Source: Pectobacterium carotovorum (lineage in GTDB: Bacteria; Pseudomonadota; Gammaproteobacteria; Enterobacterales; Enterobacteriaceae). Taken from it: a stretch of DNA of 64,000 bases. Location: positions 124,001 through 188,000 of the forward strand of contig NZ_JAXAFK010000003.1 of the NCBI RefSeq assembly GCF_033898505.1, in the 5' to 3' direction. The position numbers and the translations under genes were made by a program. Under the pieces are notes generated by a model. The model did no database searches, was not told the origin of the DNA, and saw only the letters and a list, made by a program, of their open reading frames with translations. Shown here one piece after another: positions 1-9,577 of the stretch (the stretch's first letter is position 1; each line of letters starts with the position of its first letter).

Positions 1-1
1 G

Positions 2-904
2 GATTATGCCATTGAACAACTGGAGCAGGTGGCCGCCGGTAACCTGACCCGTCGCCTGATTCAAGGCGGGGACAACGAACTGGGTAGACTCAATGATGCC
101 ATCGGCCGCATGCAAGGGGCGCTGCTGGAGTCGGTGAGCCAGGTGCGCGATGCCAGCACGCAAATCGATCTCGGCAGCCGCGAACTGTTTGAAGAGAACG
201 CCCAGCTTGCCCAACGCACCGAAGAATCCGTTGCCGCACTGGAACAGACGGCAGCGAGCATGGAGCAACTCAGCGCCACGGTGAAGCTCAATGCCGACCA
301 TGCCGAACTCGCGCACCAGCTCGCCAACAACGTCTCGAACACCAGCAGCCGCAGCAACGAGTCCGTCTGTTACGTGATTGAGAAAATGCAGGAGATCGCC
401 GTCAGCGCCAAGCGTATCAATGACATCCTCAGCGTCATTGACGGCATCGCGTTCCAGACCAACATTCTAGCGCTGAATGCCTCCGTCGAATCCGCTCGTG
501 CTGGCGAACAAGGCAGAGGCTTTGCCGTTGTCGCCGGAGAAGTACGCAATCTGGCGCAGCATAGCTCGCAGGCAGCAAAAGAGATCCGCTCGCTGATTTT
601 GGATTCCCAGACGCGCGTGTCCGAAGGGCTTGAATTGGCTTCTAAAGCGGGTGAAACCATGGATGAAGTGACCGACGAAATCATCCGAATTACGCAACTG
701 ATGCGAGACATCTCCACCGCCACGCAAGAGCAGCATCGCGGTATCGAACAGGTCAACGTCGCTTTCACGCAAATCGACAAGGTTGCTCAGCACAATGCGC
801 AGCTCGTCAAAGCCTCATCCGCCACTACGCAATCGCTGGAGCAGCAGTCTCAGCAGCTCATGCGATCGATGGCGCTGTTTCAGGTAGAACCTCGCCTTTC
901 CTAA
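2..904 (+). CDS. Methyl-accepting chemotaxis protein, 3' part (5' end outside window)
   Basis: Chemoreceptor signalling part. The frame is open from the first bases of the window, so the GTG near position 29 is not the true start. What remains is the end of a HAMP linker ([10 protein letters not shown]) followed by the long helical hairpin that contacts CheA and CheW. The hairpin tip reads [20 protein letters not shown], the hallmark of class 36H receptors of enterobacteria. The periplasmic sensor and membrane segments lie upstream, so the ligand cannot be inferred. The C-terminus ends in FQVEPRLS and lacks the xWxxF pentapeptide that docks CheR and CheB, unlike the second receptor at 16309. 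This is seen in receptors that rely on neighbours for adaptation. Confidence 0.93.
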   Translation, partial: DYAIEQLEQVAAGNLTRRLIQGGDNELGRLNDAIGRMQGALLESVSQVRDASTQIDLGSRELFEENAQLAQRTEESVAALEQTAASMEQLSATVKLNADHAELAHQLANNVSNTSSRSNESVCYVIEKMQEIAVSAKRINDILSVIDGIAFQTNILALNASVESARAGEQGRGFAVVAGEVRNLAQHSSQAAKEIRSLILDSQTRVSEGLELASKAGETMDEVTDEIIRITQLMRDISTATQEQHRGIEQVNVAFTQIDKVAQHNAQLVKASSATTQSLEQQSQQLMRSMALFQVEPRLS

Positions 905-1430
905 TCTGCGGGTGTATTACACCGCCAGTGGTCGGCCTCAGCGCTGGCCACTGGCATCCTTCCGTCAATCCACTACTTACGCCATCCTCTTTAAAAGACG
1001 AATAAATAATCGAACAAGGCAGGAACCCTCTTCACGCTTAACGCACTTATTTTATAGGTATACTTTCAGATAATTTGAGTATTATTTTTTTACCGCTATT
1101 CTCTGTTTTTACACATAAGCGTATAAATAGGGTTTCAGCGTAAAAGCGGCCAACGTAATTGCCTTAATGTATTGAATAAAAAGACAATGAAAAACATTCC
1201 TTATTGGTGATATTCGCTGTACGTTTCCGGCTATTAATTACATTCCGATATAATGTTTATTAATCTAATTAATAGCTGGCTATTTTATTAATTCGTCCCA
1301 TTGATTTTCGCGTAAAAAAGGGGGGACTGCCGATCGCCCGATAACACCACAGACGGCATCACGATAAAATCATACCTCTGACAATAGCGAATCAAGGATA
1401 AAGACAGAAAGAATATAGGCAGAGATAAAC
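905..1430. other. Intergenic region upstream of diguanylate cyclase gene
   Basis: About 525 bases with no convincing open frame. The middle (1020-1310) is strongly AT-rich and probably carries the promoter of the gene at 1431. I see no clear terminator hairpin, tRNA or small RNA. The start codon at 1431 is preceded by a weak GCAGAG-type ribosome site. Confidence 0.5.
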
Positions 1431-3293
1431 ATGAATAATCAGTCAGTCGATTTGATTACCAGGTTTGACAGTGAAGCCAAACTACACGCGCTTGATTCCA
1501 TTTATGCCATTGCCGAATTCGATCTGGCAGGAAAACTGGTTGAGGCTAATCCTCTTTTTTGCAAAATGCTGGGCTATAAAAAAGAAGATATTATTCAGAA
1601 AAATCACACATTTTTTCTGCCAGAAGCGCAGCGCCAAAAACACGATCATTTTTGGCACGATGTGGTGAAAGGAAATATCAACGCAGGGGAATTCCAGCGA
1701 AAAACGCAAAAAGGAGAAATTATTTGGCTCCATGCGGCTTATACGCCAATTATTGATGACAAAGGCCGACGTATCGGCATCATAAAACTGGCAACGGATA
1801 TTACGCAGGAAAGACTTCTTGTGTCAGAGCATCGCGCACGGCTGGATGCGATTGAGAACGCGCAAGGCGTAATCGAGTTTGATAAAGACGGCTATATTAC
1901 CCACATCAATAAACATTATCTGGTGCTAACGGGCTATGAGGAAAAGGAATTACTCGGTCAGCACCACAGACTACTCTGCAATCCCGTTGATACCGAACAA
2001 GCCGACTATCAAACGTTTTGGGAGACCCTGCACCGCGATCACCCCATCAGTGGCCGCTTCCACCGGCTGGGCAAAGACAACCATTCATACTGGATACAAG
2101 CGACCTACAGCCCGATCATGGATAGTGACGGCAATGTGAGGAAAATCATTAAATATGCTCACAACATCACACAGAACGTCGAAACCGAAAAAAAAGCCCA
2201 CCAGCAAGGCATCATTCTCGATATCCTGCTATCAGTCCACGATAGCTTTCTGCTCGACCATAACTTGCCTTCAGCCTGCGATAAAGTCTTTGAACGGCTG
2301 CTTGACGTCACCAATAGCACCTTTGGCTTCATTGCCACGTTGCAGGAAGACGAAGACGGTCAGTCGCTCTACATTCCCGCGATATCCAATCTTGCCTGGG
2401 ATGAAGAAACTTTGGCCTGGTACAGAAACCAGCGCAAAACCCACGGCGGCCTGAGGCTCCGTAAACTGGATAATCTGTTTGGTCACGTGGTTACGCACAA
2501 TACGGTAGTGTGCACCAATAACCTGCTGAGACAAAAGGCTGGCCGTGACCTCCCTCCCATCCATCCCGCACTCTATTCCCTGCTGGGAATTCCTATCACC
2601 CACAACGGCAAAGCAATAGGAATGATCGCGCTGGCTAACCGTCGGGAAGGCTACGATCAAACGATGATCGAGCTACTGGCTCCGCTGGTGAAAACGCTCG
2701 GCATCATCATTCACGCCCGTTCGCTGGAAGATGAGCGCACACAGATAGAGGCCTCCCTGCGCTTTAACGCGGGGCATGATTTTCTCACCGGCCTGCCCAA
2801 TCGCAGCAGCTTCTTCGAACAGGCCAACGCCTTTTTTCTGCACAAGCAGCAAAATCAGCAAAATCAGCAAAATCAGCAAAATCAGCAAAATCAGCAAACA
2901 GATAAAAGCTGTCTGGCGATTATTGATATCGATTTATTCAAAAACATCAACGATCAATACGGTCATCTGGCTGGCGATGCCGTCCTTAAAGAGCTGGCGA
3001 TGCTCATGCGCATGTCTCTGCGTCAGGAAGATCTGGTCGCACGCCTCGGCGGTGAGGAGTTCATCATCCTGTTAAAAGATGTCTCTTACCAAACGGCAGT
3101 GGTAACCATTGAGCGTATTCGTAAAGCGATTGAGCAGCATACGTTGGAATACGATCGCCAGACTCTGCATTTCACGATCAGCGCGGGGATTGCCGCTTAC
3201 CGTTCCGATCTTGCTTCGGTTGAGGACTGGATTCAGTTAGCCGATGCAAACCTCTATGCGGCTAAACGGCAAGGGCGCAACTGTGTGAAATAA
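1431..3293 (+). CDS. PAS-PAS-GAF-GGDEF diguanylate cyclase
   Basis: 620 residues, no membrane segment, so a cytoplasmic sensor enzyme that would make cyclic-di-GMP from two GTP. Two PAS domains (about 20-130 and 140-250) each end in the usual WLHAAYTPI / WIQATYSPI pattern of PAS-PAC modules. A GAF-like domain follows (about 255-430) and then a GGDEF domain (about 445-620). The catalytic loop reads ARLGGEEF, an active GG(D/E)EF form, and RQED five residues before it is an RxxD inhibitory c-di-GMP site. A Gln-Gln-Asn repeat sits inside the GGDEF domain between HKQQ and TDKS (listed separately). The last 32 bases overlap the convergent gene at 3262. Confidence 0.93.
   Translation: MNNQSVDLITRFDSEAKLHALDSIYAIAEFDLAGKLVEANPLFCKMLGYKKEDIIQKNHTFFLPEAQRQKHDHFWHDVVKGNINAGEFQRKTQKGEIIWLHAAYTPIIDDKGRRIGIIKLATDITQERLLVSEHRARLDAIENAQGVIEFDKDGYITHINKHYLVLTGYEEKELLGQHHRLLCNPVDTEQADYQTFWETLHRDHPISGRFHRLGKDNHSYWIQATYSPIMDSDGNVRKIIKYAHNITQNVETEKKAHQQGIILDILLSVHDSFLLDHNLPSACDKVFERLLDVTNSTFGFIATLQEDEDGQSLYIPAISNLAWDEETLAWYRNQRKTHGGLRLRKLDNLFGHVVTHNTVVCTNNLLRQKAGRDLPPIHPALYSLLGIPITHNGKAIGMIALANRREGYDQTMIELLAPLVKTLGIIIHARSLEDERTQIEASLRFNAGHDFLTGLPNRSSFFEQANAFFLHKQQNQQNQQNQQNQQNQQTDKSCLAIIDIDLFKNINDQYGHLAGDAVLKELAMLMRMSLRQEDLVARLGGEEFIILLKDVSYQTAVVTIERIRKAIEQHTLEYDRQTLHFTISAGIAAYRSDLASVEDWIQLADANLYAAKRQGRNCVK
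2847..2898 (+). repeat. In-frame 9-bp tandem repeat (CAGCAAAAT) in diguanylate cyclase gene
   Basis: Five perfect copies of CAGCAAAAT from 2847 to 2891 followed by a partial sixth copy CAGCAAA. Each unit encodes Gln-Gln-Asn, covering residues 473 to about 489. The unit is a multiple of three, so a gain or loss by slipped-strand mispairing changes the loop length without breaking the frame. The loop lies between the first helix of the GGDEF domain and the strand that leads to LAIIDIDLFK. Confidence 0.95.
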
Positions 3294-4278
3294 GCCCATC
3301 CCGACAGCGCTGCTGGTAGCTTTGCTCGAACGTTTGCATTCCCGCAGCCGTTCCCGTTTGAATCAGGCCGGGAAGCTGATGCGTTTTCCCTTCCCGAATC
3401 AGGTTGCTGACCGCCGCAGTCGCCGTCAGCACTTCATAAAGCGCAATGCGGCCGCCTTGCGCTGCGGGCAACAGCCTTTGCGTCACCACGGCCTGCAAAC
3501 AGGTGGCGAGCTGGCTGCGAACATAGGCTTTTTCTTCACCGGGAAAGACGTCAATCAGACGATCGACCGCCTGCGATGCGCTGCGCGTATGCAGCGTAGA
3601 TAGCACCAGATGGCCAGTTTCCGCCGCCGTCAGCGCCAGCCGAATCGTCTCCGTATCGCGCAGCTCTCCCAGTAGAATGACATCGGGATCTTCCCGCAAT
3701 GCGGCTCGTAACGCCTGCGCAAAAGACGCGCTATGCGTACCGATCTCCCGCTGTTGAATCAGGCAACGTCGGCTGGCATGGATAAACTCGATCGGATCCT
3801 CCAGCGTAATCACATGGCGATCGCTGCTGTCGTTTAACGCCCCGATCATTGCCGCTAGCGTCGTGGATTTGCCGCTCCCCGTCGCACCGGTAATCAGGAT
3901 CAGCCCGTTCGGTTTCTCCAGCAGCGTCGAGAAAACGGGTGGCGCATGTAATGCATCCAATGAAGGTTGAACGGACGGGATAACACGCAGCGCCGCAGAC
4001 AGCCCCTCACGCTGGCGAAATACATTGACCCGCAGGCGTTGTCCATCGGGCAGCATTAATGCCCCGTCCACCTGACCAGCCTGCCGCAATTGCTCGTGCT
4101 GAGCCGGTTCGAGCCAGGCATCGCACCATTGTGCCACCTGCTCCGGCGTTAAACGTGGTAAGGTATTTTCAGGCTGTAGCCGCCCATCCACGCGTAGCAC
4201 CGGAGGGTGACCGCTACAAAGGTGCAGATCCGAGGCATTATGTTTTACACTACGCACCATCCACTCATCTAATTCCAT
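3262..4278 (-). CDS. yggR: PilT-like type IV pilus retraction ATPase family protein (YggR)
   Basis: 338 residues from the ATG at 4278, chosen because AGGAGG sits 6 bases upstream and the product then starts MELDEWMVRSVKH as in PilT relatives; a longer frame has no such site. It is a hexameric secretion ATPase of the PilT/GspE group: Walker A GATGSGKST, an Asp box (LREDPDVILLGELRD) and a Walker B/His box (ETGHLVLSTLHT). In true PilT the protein drives pilus retraction. Here no pil genes are adjacent, as in E. coli where yggR is also divergent from yggS, so the partner is unclear. It ends by overlapping the tail of the convergent cyclase gene. Confidence 0.88.
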   Translation of the reverse strand: MELDEWMVRSVKHNASDLHLCSGHPPVLRVDGRLQPENTLPRLTPEQVAQWCDAWLEPAQHEQLRQAGQVDGALMLPDGQRLRVNVFRQREGLSAALRVIPSVQPSLDALHAPPVFSTLLEKPNGLILITGATGSGKSTTLAAMIGALNDSSDRHVITLEDPIEFIHASRRCLIQQREIGTHSASFAQALRAALREDPDVILLGELRDTETIRLALTAAETGHLVLSTLHTRSASQAVDRLIDVFPGEEKAYVRSQLATCLQAVVTQRLLPAAQGGRIALYEVLTATAAVSNLIREGKTHQLPGLIQTGTAAGMQTFEQSYQQRCRDGLISHSCALAV

Positions 4279-4298
4279 AGATAACCTCCTGAACAACC

Positions 4299-5012
4299 AT
4301 GACGACAATCCAGCAGAATCTACAGGACATCCGGCAGCAAATCGCCACCGCCGCTGCGCATTGCGCACGAGCACCAGAAGAAATTACGCTACTTGCAGTC
4401 AGTAAAACCAAACCTGTGAGCGCGATCGAAGAAGCCATCGCGGCAGGACAAAAGGCGTTTGGCGAGAACTACGTTCAGGAAGGCGTGGAGAAGATTCATT
4501 ATTTCCAGGAAAACCATCCGACTACGCCGCTGGAATGGCACTTTATCGGCCCGTTACAGTCAAACAAAAGTCGGCTGGTGGCTGAGAATTTCGACTGGTT
4601 TCATACCGTAGATCGTCTGCGCATCGCGCAGCGTCTGAGTGAACAACGTCCGGCCACGTTGCCACCGTTAAATGTTCTGTTGCAGATTAATATCAGCAGT
4701 GAGCCGAGCAAATCCGGCATTATGGTCGATGAACTCGCAGAACTCGCCGCTGGCGTCGCCGCACTGCCTCATCTGCGACTGCGTGGCCTGATGGCGATTC
4801 CGGCACCGGAAACCGACTATGAACAGCAGTTGGCTGTTTTCAAACAAATGGCAACGCTGTTCCAAACGTTGTCCGCAACTTATCCGCATATTGATACACT
4901 CTCTATGGGGATGACGGACGACATGCGTGCGGCGATTACCGCGGGCAGCACGCTGGTGCGCATTGGTACGGCAATCTTTGGCGCGCGAGACTACGCAGCA
5001 AAAAGCGTATAA
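4299..5012 (+). CDS. yggS: PLP homeostasis protein YggS (PLPBP/YBL036C family)
   Basis: 237 residues, a pyridoxal-phosphate carrier of the alanine-racemase-like single TIM-barrel family that keeps PLP and amino/keto acid pools in balance and has no known catalytic activity. The PLP lysine lies in LLAVSKTKP near residue 36; FGENYVQEG, WHFIGPLQSNK and LSMGMTDDM are family motifs (the last is usually LSMGMSxDM). It is the first gene of the rightward yggS-proC-yggT-yggU-rdgB-hemW run and starts 20 bases from the divergent yggR. Confidence 0.96.
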   Translation: MTTIQQNLQDIRQQIATAAAHCARAPEEITLLAVSKTKPVSAIEEAIAAGQKAFGENYVQEGVEKIHYFQENHPTTPLEWHFIGPLQSNKSRLVAENFDWFHTVDRLRIAQRLSEQRPATLPPLNVLLQINISSEPSKSGIMVDELAELAAGVAALPHLRLRGLMAIPAPETDYEQQLAVFKQMATLFQTLSATYPHIDTLSMGMTDDMRAAITAGSTLVRIGTAIFGARDYAAKSV

Positions 5013-5096
5013 CTAAACCATCAGCCAAAAGCGCATAAACCGCAGAGGCACGCCCTGAACGGCACGTCATCTTTGACAAACAGGTGAGCAACGAGG

Positions 5097-5924
5097 ATGC
5101 AGATGCAGCAACGTAAAATAGCGTTTATTGGTGCCGGAAACATGGCGCAGGCCATTATCGCCGGATTAGTCAACGGCGGTTACCCCGCTCAACACATCAG
5201 CGTCTGCGCACCTTCGGGTAAGAATCGCGATGCGCTGGCTGCACAATACGGCGTGATCAGCAGCGCGGACAATGTCCGTTGCGCGCAGGAAGCGGACGTC
5301 ATTGTGCTGGCCGTCAAACCGCAAATGATGGCGACAGTTTGCGAACCGCTACATGAACACGTCAACTTCACGGGTAAACTGGTACTCTCGATTGCGGCGG
5401 GCATCAGCATTGCCCGTTTCCAGGCGCTGCTGGGAGAACCGCTGAATATCGTGCGGATTATGCCAAATACGCCGTCTCTGGTCGGAAAAGGCATGAGCGG
5501 AATGTATGCTCCCGCGTCCGTCAGCCAGTCTGATAAAGACTTCACCGCACAGCTGATGCAGAGCGTGGGTAAAATTTGCTGGGTGGATACCGAACCGGGC
5601 ATTAACGGCGTGATCGCCGCGGCGGGCAGCGCACCGGCCTATTTCTTCCTGTTTATGGAAGCCATGCAGCAGGAAGCTATCCGTCAGGGATTCAGTCAGG
5701 AAACCGCTCGCCTGCTGGTGCAACAGGCCGCGTCAGGTGCTGCCGCGCTGGTTGAAGCCAATCCCGATACGCCGCTGTCAACGCTACGGGAGAATGTCAC
5801 CTCCAAGGGCGGCACCACGGCAGAAGCCCTGCGGGTATTTAACGAACAGCAGTTGACGCAAACCGTGGCTGAGGCCATGCAGGCGGCAATTGCTCGCGCA
5901 CAGGAAATGGAAACGCTTTTTTAA
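5097..5924 (+). CDS. proC: Pyrroline-5-carboxylate reductase
   Basis: 275 residues from the first ATG, or 273 from the ATG at 5103. AGGTGAG favours the first and GAGG the second; the second gives MQQRKIAFIGAGNMAQ, closer to E. coli ProC. It catalyses the last step of proline synthesis with NAD(P)H. The Rossmann dinucleotide loop is FIGAGNM; VRIMPNTPSLVGKGM and the C-terminal VTSKGGTTAEAL signature that binds substrate are intact. Its place between yggS and yggT is the usual order in many gammaproteobacteria. Confidence 0.96.
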   Translation: MQMQQRKIAFIGAGNMAQAIIAGLVNGGYPAQHISVCAPSGKNRDALAAQYGVISSADNVRCAQEADVIVLAVKPQMMATVCEPLHEHVNFTGKLVLSIAAGISIARFQALLGEPLNIVRIMPNTPSLVGKGMSGMYAPASVSQSDKDFTAQLMQSVGKICWVDTEPGINGVIAAAGSAPAYFFLFMEAMQQEAIRQGFSQETARLLVQQAASGAAALVEANPDTPLSTLRENVTSKGGTTAEALRVFNEQQLTQTVAEAMQAAIARAQEMETLF

Positions 5925-5972
5925 CCAAAGCGGGTTCCCCGATTCTTTATCTTATAAGGAAAAGACGTACTT

Positions 5973-6527
5973 ATGCTCACCCTGACTTTTCTGGTCAAAA
6001 CGCTGGTCGACCTCTATGTAATGGTCCTGCTGCTGCGCATCTGGATGCAGTGGTCACGCAGTGATTTCTACAACCCGCTGTCGCAGTTTGTCGTCAAAAT
6101 CACCCAGCCGATTGTCGGGCCGCTGCGCCGCATTCTGCCGTCGTTAGGGCCGATTGACAGCGCCTCACTGCTGCTGGCCTTTATTCTCACGACCATCAAA
6201 TACCCGTTACTGCTGTTGATTCAGGTTGGCGCGATATCTCTCAGCCCCATGAACCTGCTGGTCGGGCTCATTTCGCTGATTAAATCTGCGGGCTATCTGG
6301 TCTTCTGGGTCATCATCATCCGTTCTATCATGAGTTGGGTTAGTCAGGGCCGTAGCCCCATCGAATATTTACTGCACCAGTTGACCGAGCCGTTGATGGC
6401 ACCGCTTCGCCGCGTTATTCCGGTTATGGGCGGCATTGATTTCTCTGCGATGGCCGTCATTCTGATTCTGTATATGCTCAACTATCTGGGCATGGATCTG
6501 TTCCCAGGGCTGTGGTTCCTGCTGTGA
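5973..6527 (+). CDS. yggT: YggT family inner-membrane protein
   Basis: 184 residues, made of two homologous YGGT repeats (about 1-90 and 95-184), each with hydrophobic helices and the motif [17 protein letters not shown] or [18 protein letters not shown]. The family is an inner-membrane protein of poorly defined role; related proteins have been linked to osmotic tolerance and to division or photosystem assembly in other groups. Its TGA stop overlaps the GTG start of the next gene, indicating translational coupling. Confidence 0.92.
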   Translation: MLTLTFLVKTLVDLYVMVLLLRIWMQWSRSDFYNPLSQFVVKITQPIVGPLRRILPSLGPIDSASLLLAFILTTIKYPLLLLIQVGAISLSPMNLLVGLISLIKSAGYLVFWVIIIRSIMSWVSQGRSPIEYLLHQLTEPLMAPLRRVIPVMGGIDFSAMAVILILYMLNYLGMDLFPGLWFLL

Positions 6528-6814
6528 GTGCTATTACCCGCCACGGCGATGCGCTGGTGATTCGGCTGTATATTCAGCCGAAAGCCAGCCGGGATCAGAT
6601 CGTGGGTTTGCATGACGACGAACTGAAAGTCGCCATTACCGCACCACCGGTGGATGGGCAAGCCAATGCCCATCTGACCAAATTTCTCGCCAAACAGTTT
6701 CGGGTCGCCAAGAGTCTGGTCGTGATTGAAAAAGGCGAACTCGGGCGGCATAAACAGATTAGAATTACCCATCCGCAACACATCCCGGCTGACGTCGCGG
6801 ACTTCATTGAATAA
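6524..6814 (+). CDS. yggU: DUF167 family protein YggU
   Basis: 96 residues from the GTG at 6524, which overlaps the yggT stop in the form GTGA. This start gives a product matching the E. coli YggU amino end ([19 protein letters not shown]); an upstream in-frame GTG at 6512 lies inside yggT and is not needed. DUF167 proteins are small alpha/beta folds of unknown function; the conserved core [12 protein letters not shown] and [12 protein letters not shown] is present. Confidence 0.92.
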   Translation: MSAITRHGDALVIRLYIQPKASRDQIVGLHDDELKVAITAPPVDGQANAHLTKFLAKQFRVAKSLVVIEKGELGRHKQIRITHPQHIPADVADFIE

Positions 6815-6845
6815 ACACGCTTGAATAAACACGCAGGACAAGACG

Positions 6846-7439
6846 ATGCAAAAAGTGGTTTTGGCTACCGGAAACCCCGGTAAAGTGCGCGAGCTCGCCA
6901 GCTTGCTGGTCGATTTCGGTCTGGATATTGTGGCGCAGACCGAACTGGGCGTGGATTCCGCCGAAGAAACCGGCCTGACCTTCATCGAAAACGCCATCCT
7001 GAAAGCACGTCATGCGGCACAAATCACGGGACTGCCGGCGATTGCCGATGATTCCGGGCTGGCTGTCGATGCACTGGGCGGCGCACCGGGCATTTACTCG
7101 GCCCGCTACGCGGGTGTGGATGCCAGCGACCAGCAGAATCTGGATAAGCTGCTGCTGGCGCTAAAAGACGTACCGGATGAACAGCGCCGCGCTAGCTTCC
7201 ACTGCGTGTTGGTTTATCTGCGCCACGCAGAAGACCCGACGCCGATTGTCTGCCACGGTAGCTGGCAAGGTGTGCTGACGCATGAAGCCACAGGCAGCGG
7301 TGGCTTCGGCTATGACCCGATCTTCTTCGTGCCAGAGCTGGGTAAAACGGCAGCAGAACTGACGCGTGAAGAGAAGAACGCACAGTCTCACCGCGGTCAG
7401 GCGCTGCGCTTGCTGCTGGATGCGCTACGTAATGCTTAA
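6846..7439 (+). CDS. rdgB: dITP/XTP pyrophosphatase (RdgB/HAM1 family)
   Basis: 197 residues. The enzyme hydrolyses non-canonical purine nucleoside triphosphates (dITP, XTP) to the monophosphate and removes them from the DNA precursor pool. Motifs seen: the amino-terminal [13 protein letters not shown], the metal- and substrate-binding [20 protein letters not shown], and GFGYDPIFF near residue 155. The 3' end overlaps hemW by 8 bases, a coupling also seen in E. coli (yggV-yggW). Confidence 0.96.
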   Translation: MQKVVLATGNPGKVRELASLLVDFGLDIVAQTELGVDSAEETGLTFIENAILKARHAAQITGLPAIADDSGLAVDALGGAPGIYSARYAGVDASDQQNLDKLLLALKDVPDEQRRASFHCVLVYLRHAEDPTPIVCHGSWQGVLTHEATGSGGFGYDPIFFVPELGKTAAELTREEKNAQSHRGQALRLLLDALRNA

Positions 7440-8574
7440 GCTTCCTCCGCTCAGCCTGTACATCCATATTCCGTGGTGCGTGCAAAAATGCCCGTACTGC
7501 GATTTCAACTCTCACGCGCTGAAAGGCGATGTGCCGCATCAGGAATATGTCGATCACCTGCTGGCGGATCTGGACGCCGATTTGCCGCTGGCGAGCGGTC
7601 GTGCGCTGCATTCGATCTTCATCGGCGGCGGCACGCCCAGCCTGCTGAGCGCGGAAGCGATGCAGGCGCTGCTCGACGGCGTTCGGGCAAGAATTCCGCT
7701 AACGCCGGATGCCGAAATTACGATGGAAGCCAATCCCGGAACGGTTGAAGCCGACCGCTTCAGCGGCTATCAGAAGGCGGGCATTAACCGCATCTCCATC
7801 GGCGTGCAGAGTTTCGATCCGCAAAAGCTGACGCGCCTCGGGCGTATTCACGGCCCGGACGAAGCCAAGCGTGCCGCGCACCTGGCGACCGGTCTGGAAT
7901 TACGCAGCTTTAATCTGGACCTGATGCACGGCTTACCGGATCAATCGCTGGACGAAGCGCTGGACGACCTGCGTCAGGCCATCGCGCTCAATCCGCCGCA
8001 TTTATCGTGGTATCAGTTGACGATTGAACCCAATACGCTGTTTAGCTCGCGCCCGCCGACGCTGCCGGACGACGACGCGCTGTGGGACATCTACGAGCAG
8101 GGCCACGCGCTGCTGAGCGCCGCCGGCTACCAGCAATATGAAACCTCCGCCTATGCCAAACCGGGCTATCAGTGCCAACACAACCTGAACTACTGGCGCT
8201 TCGGTGACTATTTGGGAATTGGCTGTGGCGCGCACGGCAAGCTGACCTTCAGCGACGGGCGCATTCTGCGCACGGTCAAAGTCCGCCATCCGCGTGGCTA
8301 TATGCAGGGCACGTATCTGGATAAACAGCACGACGTTGCTAACGACGATCGGCCATTTGAGTTCTTCATGAACCGCTTTCGCCTGCTGGAAGCCGCCCCG
8401 CGCGCGGATTTCACGGCGTACACGGGTCTGGAAGAACACAGCATCCGCCCGCAACTGGATCAGGCGCTGGCGCAAGGCTACCTGACGGAAACCGCCACGC
8501 ACTGGCAAATCACCGAACACGGCAAACTGTTCCTGAACTCCCTGCTGGAACTGTTTCTGGTGGAAGAAGAGTAA
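7432..8574 (+). CDS. hemW: Radical SAM protein HemW (heme chaperone)
   Basis: 380 residues from the ATG at 7432, inside the end of rdgB. An in-frame start 66 bases upstream would add unrelated residues. The radical SAM cluster motif is CVQKCPYC (CX3CX2C) near residue 20, preceded by [10 protein letters not shown], which marks the HemN/HemW group; GGGTPSLL and the HemN C-terminal domain follow. HemW lacks coproporphyrinogen dehydrogenase activity in characterised cases and acts as a heme-trafficking protein. Last gene of the yggS operon. Confidence 0.94.
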   Translation: MLKLPPLSLYIHIPWCVQKCPYCDFNSHALKGDVPHQEYVDHLLADLDADLPLASGRALHSIFIGGGTPSLLSAEAMQALLDGVRARIPLTPDAEITMEANPGTVEADRFSGYQKAGINRISIGVQSFDPQKLTRLGRIHGPDEAKRAAHLATGLELRSFNLDLMHGLPDQSLDEALDDLRQAIALNPPHLSWYQLTIEPNTLFSSRPPTLPDDDALWDIYEQGHALLSAAGYQQYETSAYAKPGYQCQHNLNYWRFGDYLGIGCGAHGKLTFSDGRILRTVKVRHPRGYMQGTYLDKQHDVANDDRPFEFFMNRFRLLEAAPRADFTAYTGLEEHSIRPQLDQALAQGYLTETATHWQITEHGKLFLNSLLELFLVEEE

Positions 8575-8583
8575 TCATTCCGT

Positions 8584-8611
8584 GGGCAGGTTTTCTCTGG
8601 TAAACCTGCCC
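8584..8611 (+). terminator. Hairpin just after hemW, possible terminator
   Basis: A 10-bp perfect inverted repeat GGGCAGGTTT ... AAACCCTGCCC-type arms (AAACCTGCCC at 8602-8611) with an 8-base loop, starting 9 bases after the hemW stop. No run of T follows on the plus strand, so it may act as an RNA end-stabiliser rather than a classical terminator. Confidence 0.55.
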
Positions 8612-9004
8612 ATTGCTTCCCACCCTATCCCCCCCTTTTGCAATGCTTACAAACCTTATTTCGAGCCGCCTCCCTTTCCAATCAAACACCGCTTGCCCGC
8701 AGTACCAAAATCCTTTTTCCTTGTACTGGACGACGATGTCATCAGTCGCAGGACATTGTGCGGCATCTTAAGTAGCTATGAGTCATTTTCAGCGACCATA
8801 GCTCAGACTTGATTCGCGGACATAACACCATCAAATCTGATAGGCTGCATTGAACGAAGGGCGGACATTGACTTAGGAGGAAGCGAAAAAATTCTGAAAG
8901 TGAATAGTCCAGTTAAGCTGGATACTTTTAATAGCCCTAGCCAAATGTTGCAAATACAGTAAAATGCAGTGCGCTATAATCTTCAGGAGGTTTAGGGAGA
9001 AGTC
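8612..9004 (+). other. Gene-poor stretch with a receiver-like fragment and promoter of the 9005 gene
   Basis: About 390 bases. A short frame ending at 8812 contains FLVLDDDVISRRTLCGIL, which resembles the first strand and acidic pocket of a response-regulator receiver domain, but it stops at once, so it is at best a decayed fragment. GC drops sharply after 8820. A TATAAT box at 8975-8980 and purine-rich AGGAGG / GGGAGA boxes precede the ATG at 9005, consistent with a dedicated promoter for the incoming gene. Confidence 0.35.
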
Positions 9005-9577
9005 ATGAAAGATCAAGATGTTAGAGCTGCTGTACATCATAAACTATTGAAAGGCATACATTCAAACCCTGACTGTCTTGTTGTTGATGAGTTTTCCATA
9101 TCTCTCGGCGCTAGTAGAGCAGATATAGCTGTAATTAACGGGATCATACATGGCTATGAACTCAAAAGTGAGTACGATTCTCTTGAACGTTTACCACTTC
9201 AAATTAAGCATTACTCATCTGTTATGGACAAAGTTACACTTGTGATAGCTGAAAAGCATCTGTTTGGAGCCTTGGAATTAATACCTGATTGGTGGGGAGT
9301 GAAAACAGTTACAGTTGGGCCAAAAGGTGCAATCCATATAAAACATATGCGTGGTGAAAAATTAAACCGTCAGCATAATTCTTTGATACTTGCTCAACTT
9401 CTCTGGAAGGAGGAGTGTCTTGAAATTCTTGAACGATGGGGCTGTTATAAAGGATATAAAAGCAAGCCCCGTTTTGAGTTATGGAATGTAGTCGCAGAAA
9501 AAATTCCAGTTTCTGATTTAAGGCATGAAGTCAGAACAGCATTGAAACAACGTGTTGACTGGAAAATTAAGGCTTAG
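9005..9577 (+). CDS. sce7726-like protein, probable PD-(D/E)XK nuclease fold
   Basis: 190 residues, AT-rich compared with its neighbours. The core looks like a PD-(D/E)XK nuclease: RADIAV supplies Asp40 and GYELKSE supplies Glu52-x-Lys54, followed by a helix (LPLQIKHYSSVMDKVTLVIA) typical of this fold. I recognise the pattern as that of sce7726-family proteins, often found beside sce7725- or beta-type proteins; their function is not established as far as I know. It is convergent with the beta-family gene and the 3' ends overlap by 11 bases. Foreign base composition and position after the hemW operon suggest a transferred two-gene cassette. Confidence 0.75.
   Translation: MKDQDVRAAVHHKLLKGIHSNPDCLVVDEFSISLGASRADIAVINGIIHGYELKSEYDSLERLPLQIKHYSSVMDKVTLVIAEKHLFGALELIPDWWGVKTVTVGPKGAIHIKHMRGEKLNRQHNSLILAQLLWKEECLEILERWGCYKGYKSKPRFELWNVVAEKIPVSDLRHEVRTALKQRVDWKIKA

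Noticed and set aside
1329..1336. GCCGATCG box upstream of the diguanylate cyclase gene, like a sigma-28 -10 element
   Set aside because: The nearest TAAA lies too close (12 bases between instead of about 15) and the -10 matches only six of eight bases, so a flagellar promoter is not supported.
2673..3075. Antisense and alternate-frame ORFs through the CAGCAAAAT repeat (runs of Leu-Ile or Ser-Lys-Ile)
   Set aside because: They are shadows created by the tandem repeat in other frames and have no ribosome sites or homology.
3262..4374. Longer yggR start reaching into yggS
   Set aside because: It would add 32 residues unlike PilT relatives and overlaps yggS; the ATG at 4278 has an AGGAGG site.
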